Assembly: GCA_030374765.1 (NCBI GenBank)
Contig: JARGXX010000138.1
Span: 1,302,001 to 1,366,000 of the forward strand
Reading direction: 5' to 3'
Source of the DNA: Agarophyton chilense
Lineage: Eukaryota > Rhodophyta > Florideophyceae > Gracilariales > Gracilariaceae
Length of the DNA stretch: 64,000 bases
The notes below the pieces were generated by a model, which had not been told where the DNA came from, ran no database searches, and worked only from the letters and a program-made list of their open reading frames with translations. The position numbers were made by a program, and so were the translations under genes. Every line of letters starts with the position of its first letter. Within the stretch, counting starts at the first letter, position 1. Positions 58,708-64,000 of the stretch are shown one piece after another.

Positions 58708-59553
58708 ATGTCGGACAGTTCTCGGTTCCACGACTACTCTGACGAAACTGTAAATGGACGATGGAAGGTGGAAGGTTTGATAGGTACCGGTGCCTATAGT
58801 TCGGTCTATGCAGCCAGAGATAGGTCAAGAAGGCATTCTTCCGTAGCCATCAAATTTGCGGAAAGTGAATCCGAACAACAAGAAGACACTGCTAAAAGAT
58901 GTCTCCGAAAAGAGTGGAGAGTTTTGCGTTATCTTAATAATGTTACTCCTCATCTACGAGTGCCTGTTGTGTACGAGCGGGGACGTCACAGTGGCACTGA
59001 ATATGTTGTAATGAAGAAATTCGGGATATCCCTCGAGAGCTGGCTCGAAGATCGAGACAGACCTGCTTCAAATATTGCAATTCTCCGAATCTGTAACCAG
59101 GTATTCAATATCGTCCGTCGCTTGCACGATCAAAATGTTGTGCACGGCGATATCACTGAAGGAAACATAGTATTCGGAAGAGGCAGCGATGGGGATAATT
59201 TTTACATTATTGATTTTGGAAATTCATCCGAATACTCCTTTGAGTCGAGCCTGGATGACCTCGGAGAACTGTGCCATATCATGATAAAAATGTTTCGGAA
59301 TGGAGTGGATGGGCTTGTCCCAGATCGTGAGCGAGGGGGAGTTTACTGGGACTCGTTAACGGACAGTCAGAGGCGAAGGATGATGGAAAACGCTAGGAAG
59401 GCGTTTAACACGCGACGTAGACTTGGTACGCCAATTCCAAACACAGTTCGGGGGCTTGTGCAAGAACTATTGAATGGACATGGGCCCGATTACAATAGGA
59501 TTGGAAATCTGTTCAGGCAAGCCATTCATGTACAGATGGGACCGCGTCGATAG
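58708..59553 (+). CDS. small protein kinase, CK1/VRK/Bud32-like
   Basis: The 281-residue intronless protein has a glycine loop GTGAYSSVYA (residues 26-35), the ATP-anchoring lysine in VAIKFA (K49) and a helix-C glutamate candidate (E69). The catalytic loop is VVHGDITEGNIVF (H146, G147, D148, N153) and the metal motif DFG is at 169-171. HGD instead of HRD occurs in VRK-type members of the CK1 group and in Bud32-type kinases. Only about a dozen residues separate DFG from the aspartate that begins helix F (SSLDDLGELCHIMI). The usual activation segment and APE motif are therefore absent, as in Bud32-like atypical kinases. Catalytic residues are kept, so activity is possible. No targeting signal is seen. 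Substrates are unknown. Confidence 0.75.
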   Translation: MSDSSRFHDYSDETVNGRWKVEGLIGTGAYSSVYAARDRSRRHSSVAIKFAESESEQQEDTAKRCLRKEWRVLRYLNNVTPHLRVPVVYERGRHSGTEYVVMKKFGISLESWLEDRDRPASNIAILRICNQVFNIVRRLHDQNVVHGDITEGNIVFGRGSDGDNFYIIDFGNSSEYSFESSLDDLGELCHIMIKMFRNGVDGLVPDRERGGVYWDSLTDSQRRRMMENARKAFNTRRRLGTPIPNTVRGLVQELLNGHGPDYNRIGNLFRQAIHVQMGPRR

Positions 59554-61157
59554 TCATATGAAATGTGCTCGTCAACCATAACTTATACAATATTCACGGT
59601 GTTTGCTGGTCTTAATACATAAAACAAATTTACGAGAAACATGCTGAGGTCTGTGCCAGGCCATGAGCGAATAACGTTCATTTGACAGATTATGCTACTA
59701 GCCACATAGCTACTGTCTGTGACCAGCGTGAGCTACAAACAGGATACTGTCCGTACAAAGGGTGAGCTACCCTTCCCAAACAGGGGGTTGTGGGAAAAGA
59801 GTTGTGTATATTATTTCGAAACGAATAGGGGCGCGACAATGCGATTGGGTGGCACTGGACCGCGACACGACCAAAGGCGCGAAGCGATCCCAGGGACTAG
59901 TGGAGGCTAACCCGACAAAAGTAGGCTAATCCGACGACGGCACGCCGGGGATGACGTCGGGTAGATCAATCAGTACGCCAATGTACAACCAAAATAAATC
60001 CACTTCTACATTCCTTGAAATCCAATATTCTACGTAGAAGGGGTCAGAAAGGCTTATAATCCTACATCATGATTGTGTTGAAAGGTCTAAATACACTAGA
60101 CCGCGCATCACTACAAAAGCAAGTTCTGATAGCTCAATCGTTTTGCAATGATGATGTAACGTGGTTTGTAGCTATCCGTTTCATTTCTGCATTGGAAAAC
60201 AAAGCACAGCAATGGCAGTATATATCTCAAAGGCATGTAAACTTACAACCTCCCTTTCGCGCAGCTCACACCCGAGACATCACGAAGTCGCCGCCGCACA
60301 GTCTGCGAGACATTCGTCGTATGCTTCAGTGCACCCGTCGTAGCAAACTGGAGCAAGCTCCGGCGCTGCTGTATCACACACTGCATTGCACGACACCCAC
60401 CCCGCATTACAAGCCAAAACCGACAACCTGTTCTGTAAACCGCCCGACACACTGTTAATGCACGATGCATCGTACGCAATATTCGTTCGAGCCCTGGACT
60501 AAATCCTGCTCTTCAACTGCGATTTGCCGTAGTTGGGGTCCTGGGTTTCCGGCTCAAGAATATTGGAGAAGTCATGTGCCCTCGAGTTCGACCAACGGTG
60601 GAAGTACGTCATCATCCCTTGCGGCAAAGCGGGACAATTGGAGCCATCTCATGCGGGGTAATAAACACTCGGCCTCGGAATGGCCGCGTCTCCCTGCATG
60701 ATGACTACGCTCATGATGCACAACACGGCGCACATTGCTTTCGTGAACATCGTGACAGAGATTTCTGTGTTGGAGTTGCTTCTGAAGGCGGTTGTCGGGC
60801 GAAAGAAGTAGCTCGTTCAACACAGGTCGGAAAGTACTGCCGTCGGGGTGCTGCAGGTTTGCAATTGTGTGTGGTACCGTTCTGAACTCCGTTTCTGGAC
60901 CACGACGCCTCTGCTATGAATGTAGACACTCTCGTAGACTCTATCGAAAGCGCTGATATACAATGCATCTCCGTTTGTATTTGAATCCTGTATTACACGA
61001 CGCCCGGTCTCACCTTACGTGACAACCGCTTGTGCATGGAGCCTCATGGCTACAAATACCAGAACTTGCACTCCGTTAAAGACGAGTAAAGACGACCAGA
61101 CTGTACTTCGACTACACTCTCTGCTTAGATTCCTGTATCTAACTCCGATCATACTTA
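59554..61157. other. intergenic, probably ending in a 5' LTR
   Basis: ORFs at 60069-60458 and 60574-60885 (+) and their antisense partners lack domains. The last few hundred bases before 61158 should be the 5' LTR of the copia-like element, since its primer site starts there. Its left edge cannot be set because the partner LTR is outside the window. Confidence 0.4.
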
Positions 61158-64000
61158 GTTATGGGCCCCCAACCCGCAATCCATATTCTTCCTTCTCGGC
61201 CCAAATTCTCATGGGATTCGAAGTCTCCGCCGTGGACTGACGGCAAAGGAGACCAGGAGGAATATCGCGATGCTGTAAAATTGTGGCAGACGTTCCACAA
61301 AGCACTTCCAGTTAACAACAATAACAAAATTCCTAACGAGCTACAGGCAATTTGCCTCAAGTCGCAGCTCTACAGACGCGCCAAAGACCTCTGCTCCAGA
61401 ATCACTGATGAGCAGCTTGTTGGTGAAGGTGCTGTTGACCTGCTGGTCGGTCAAATTTACAAACGAGATGCACTATCTGTTGTCAGCGAAGCCTATAAGG
61501 CATTTAACCAACTCTTGAACACCCGTCGTGGCGCATCCGAGAACATGAAGAACTTTGAGTCCCGCTTCAGCGCGCAAGTTGCCAAGTTTAACGCCATATC
61601 AACAACTACAAAGCTACCTGACTGTATCACTGCACTAATGCTGATTTCAAACTCTTCCATCGACGATGTCCAATGTGTATCTGTCATGGCTGCTTCGGCT
61701 CCGTCCGCGGCCAATCTGAGCGCCGAGTCGACAAACGACCAATTCCTCAGAGCAGTGACCTACAATTCTGTAGCATCTGTTATCAAGCAGTGCGACAAGT
61801 CTCGCCCATACACCTCCGAAAATAACGAAAGCACACTGAGTGCAAGCTCTGGTGGCCTTTCCCATCAGGGAAGCAAGAACCGTAGAAATGGAAACCGCGA
61901 CAGGTCTGGAACATCACCCACAATGAAGTATCCGTGCAACACATGCGGAAAATATGGTCACTGGAAACGAAACCATCGCGCGGACGGTTCGCTGGCACCC
62001 GGTGTGAAGTCTTTCGACCATCCGTTAAACTCAACCAATTCAACGAACAGCAATGGAAATTCATCGTCGTCTGTATCTGGCTCCGGACCAGCATCGGCTG
62101 AAAGTGACAAAAGAGGAACCCTTTCCTTCAACAACGCAAACCTTGATCGTTCACTGCAAGACTCAACTCTTCTCGGCCCGCTCGTCGATAGCGGTGCACC
62201 ATACTCAGCAATCGGTCTATTTGAACTAAATGTTCTAGCAGATCACCTTGGCCTGTCACACAACCCGACACTCAATGCAATCCCGAAGTCACTTGGGGGA
62301 TTCACGTGCTGGCAGTATGGTGTCGGAACGCACGCAAGCCCCGCCCGCAAAATTCTAGGGTCAATTGTGCTGAATGCCATAACCGACAACAGTAACACAG
62401 TTTGTATAACTCACCTCGTACTCGATGGTTCATCGCAATGGGTGATCGGTCGCAATGTAACCAGTCGAGCGAACATTGAACATATCGGTCGTAACGCACT
62501 TGTGTTCCCCTTTCATGAAGAAGAAGATCTTATCTCTCTTGTCGAGCGTTGGTTTCTATCGTTTATAGAGCTATCCAGGTTCCGTCCGTTGACCCAATCA
62601 AAGAACGGCTTATCGGTCAACTCCGGCTCTACACTGTCATGTCTCTCGGCAGTGTCTGTCAACCACTCTTCATGGCCTCGTGTCAAACACGTGCTTGACA
62701 AAGTTCACAAACACGTTTGCGGACATGCTGCGTTCTCAGACTACAAGGTGTTTCTGGAGCGCAACGGCCTATGGAACGACGTCGTAGCCAAGTATCTTTC
62801 AGATGTCGTGAACACCTGCAATGCATGCCACTCCACCTCGCTACCGAAACCATCCAGAAAAGTATCCATTAGCTCTCTATTGAAAGAGTTCAACGAAATA
62901 CTGTGTGTAGACCACTTGTTCCTTGAAGGACTCTGCGTCTTTCATTGCATGGACCTCGTCTCACGGTTCTCCGCCGCACGTGTTGTAAGAACCACCTCTC
63001 TCAAAGAGGCAGTCATCGGCTTCGAATCATGCTGGAATTCGCAATTTTGGTACCCAGACTCATTTCTTGCTGACAAAGCGTTTACCACCGGTGACTTCCA
63101 GTCGTATGCCGACTCTCTCGGAATTCCGATTAAGCTTGTTCCCAAGCAACGTCATCACAAAAACCCCATTGAGTCAAAGCACAACATCATACGATCGGTG
63201 TTCTTGCGCTTGAAAGAAAGTGCCGGAGATGATTACATCCCGGAGGTTGCTGCCTATCAAGCAGTCACTATCTCAAATGACTTGTATGGAAACGATGTCA
63301 TGTCCGCATTCGAACTGGCAAAGGGCTTTACCAAACCGATCAACACAAAGCCAGCTGACACCGCTGTTCCCCAGGACGTCATCGACGCTCGTGACCAACT
63401 GCACGCCCGCCGCAAGTTGGCACTGATCCTTAGATCGAAATCGACCGACGAAGTACCGATAGCAACTGGTGACACGGTAGAAATCTTTCAAAAGAAAGAT
63501 TCTGAGAAGCGTGGCAGATGGTCTGAACCGAAGACAGTACTCGCAGTCGATCGCCATGCCCGCTCTATTTCCGTACCTGGCAGTAATGGCCGAGTCATTA
63601 CTGCCACGATTGAAGATGCTCGCCCCGCCATCTCCCCGACATCATTCGCTCAAGTTGTGCAAGATGCAATTGACACTCTCGATGAGTGCATGCCCGTATT
63701 ATCTGACACTGCTCATGATGAAACGCTTTCGACAAACGCCGATGATGACCGAAAGGACGAGTCGCACGTCACACCCGAAGACCCTCAGGACTTTTCCGAT
63801 GACCGCAATCACAGCCCAGCTGTTGGTGACCGAGTTGATGTTTTATGGAATGATGATGGTGTGATATACCCTGGTGCGGTACACTCGCGAGCCGAAATCG
63901 GCAAAGTGACAATACACTACGACAATGGGGACATTGAGAACGATGTAGACCTGAACAGTGTACCGTGGACACCATCTGACACTACCGAAGCCCCGCTTGC
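61158..64000 (+). mobile_element. copia-like retroelement with Tudor-like domain, open to window edge
   Basis: One frame is open from the ATG at 61161 to base 64000 (946 codons). Parts in order are gag with an ESRFSAQVAKFNA helix, and zinc knuckle CNTCGKYGHWKRNH (61935-61976). Protease follows with VDSGAPYSAIG (near 62,185) and DGSSQWVIGRNVT. Integrase has an H/C zinc region (about 62,690-62,830) and a core with a DDE triad (about 62,910-63,180). An SH3-like integrase tail is at about 63,465-63,610, then an acidic linker, then a Tudor-like domain at 63822-63980. Reverse transcriptase and RNase H must lie beyond the edge. Primer site GTTATGGGCCC is at 61158-61168. It looks whole as far as visible, with no break seen, so it is probably young. 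Same lineage as 22.4-27.3 kb. Confidence 0.88.
63822..63980 (+). other. Tudor-like domain of the 61-64 kb element
   Basis: Starts VGDRVDVLWNDDGVIYPGAV and continues VTIHYDNGDIENDVDL to a final W. It keeps the V-G-D-x-V-x-V-x-W entry, the aromatic-Pro/Ser-Gly/Ala pair, the Y-D-N-G-D turn and the closing tryptophan found in Tudor-like folds. Confidence 0.65.

Noticed and set aside
1-64000. CRISPR arrays, operons or prophage
   Set aside because: No regularly spaced direct repeats, no bacterial-type gene clusters or ribosome-binding sites; the content is eukaryotic.

Overview
This is a eukaryotic nuclear window in which single-exon host genes lie scattered among many transposable elements. Several host proteins carry signal peptides and extracellular low-complexity or cysteine-rich architectures. 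Nothing here is operon-like, and Ty1/copia retroelements dominate. Compact intronless secreted-protein genes among copia elements would fit a red alga (florideophyte-like), but no ribosomal or organellar marker is present, so the organism is an inference only.

Host genes I support are: a secreted collagen-like, glycine-rich protein with a strongly basic tail (1732-2814, +); a small secreted 11-cysteine protein with a TATA box (29179-29535, +); a three-helix membrane protein of unknown family (31400-32956, -); a broken vWA-domain membrane protein (48358-50054, +); a large secreted protein with 14 six-cysteine modules (52389-54542, +); a small CK1/VRK/Bud32-like kinase with almost no activation segment (58708-59553, +); and a truncated tRNA-Ala-like sequence (about 51113-51185, -). 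A short cysteine-rich ORF at 57711-58049 (-) is possible.

Mobile DNA by region. 4.78-5.78 kb holds a pogo/Tigger-type transposase piece fused to a copia fragment. 6.49-22.0 kb is a pile-up. An old gag-protease element there is split by a nearly complete copia element (about 7746-12215, +) and then by a 5'-truncated copia element (about 12403-15330, -). A third, divergent copia-like element (about 15330-20560, +) and a Tc1-like transposase relic (about 20930-21960, -) follow. 22.36-27.32 kb is an old copia-like element with both LTRs on the minus strand. 41.29-47.42 kb is an old AT-rich copia copy with a young copia inserted into it (41889-46478; LTRs 213 bp each, two differences seen, 5-bp target duplication ATAAT). 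61.16-64.0 kb is the 5' part of a copia-like element whose reading frame is open to the window edge. Non-autonomous repeats include a two-copy GGCCTCA-bounded repeat, a 3.9-kb inverted-repeat structure (35731-39605), a 0.74-kb foldback repeat (55216-55952) and a Tc1-like terminal-repeat element (34321-35610).

The most interesting signal is a copia-like lineage present twice, an old copy at 22-27 kb and an open copy at 61-64 kb. It has a Tudor-like domain between integrase and reverse transcriptase, and its gag start codon lies inside the primer-binding site. Four copia elements in the window have a TTATGGGCC-type primer site matching the anticodon arm of initiator tRNA-Met, the half-tRNA priming arrangement known from Drosophila copia.
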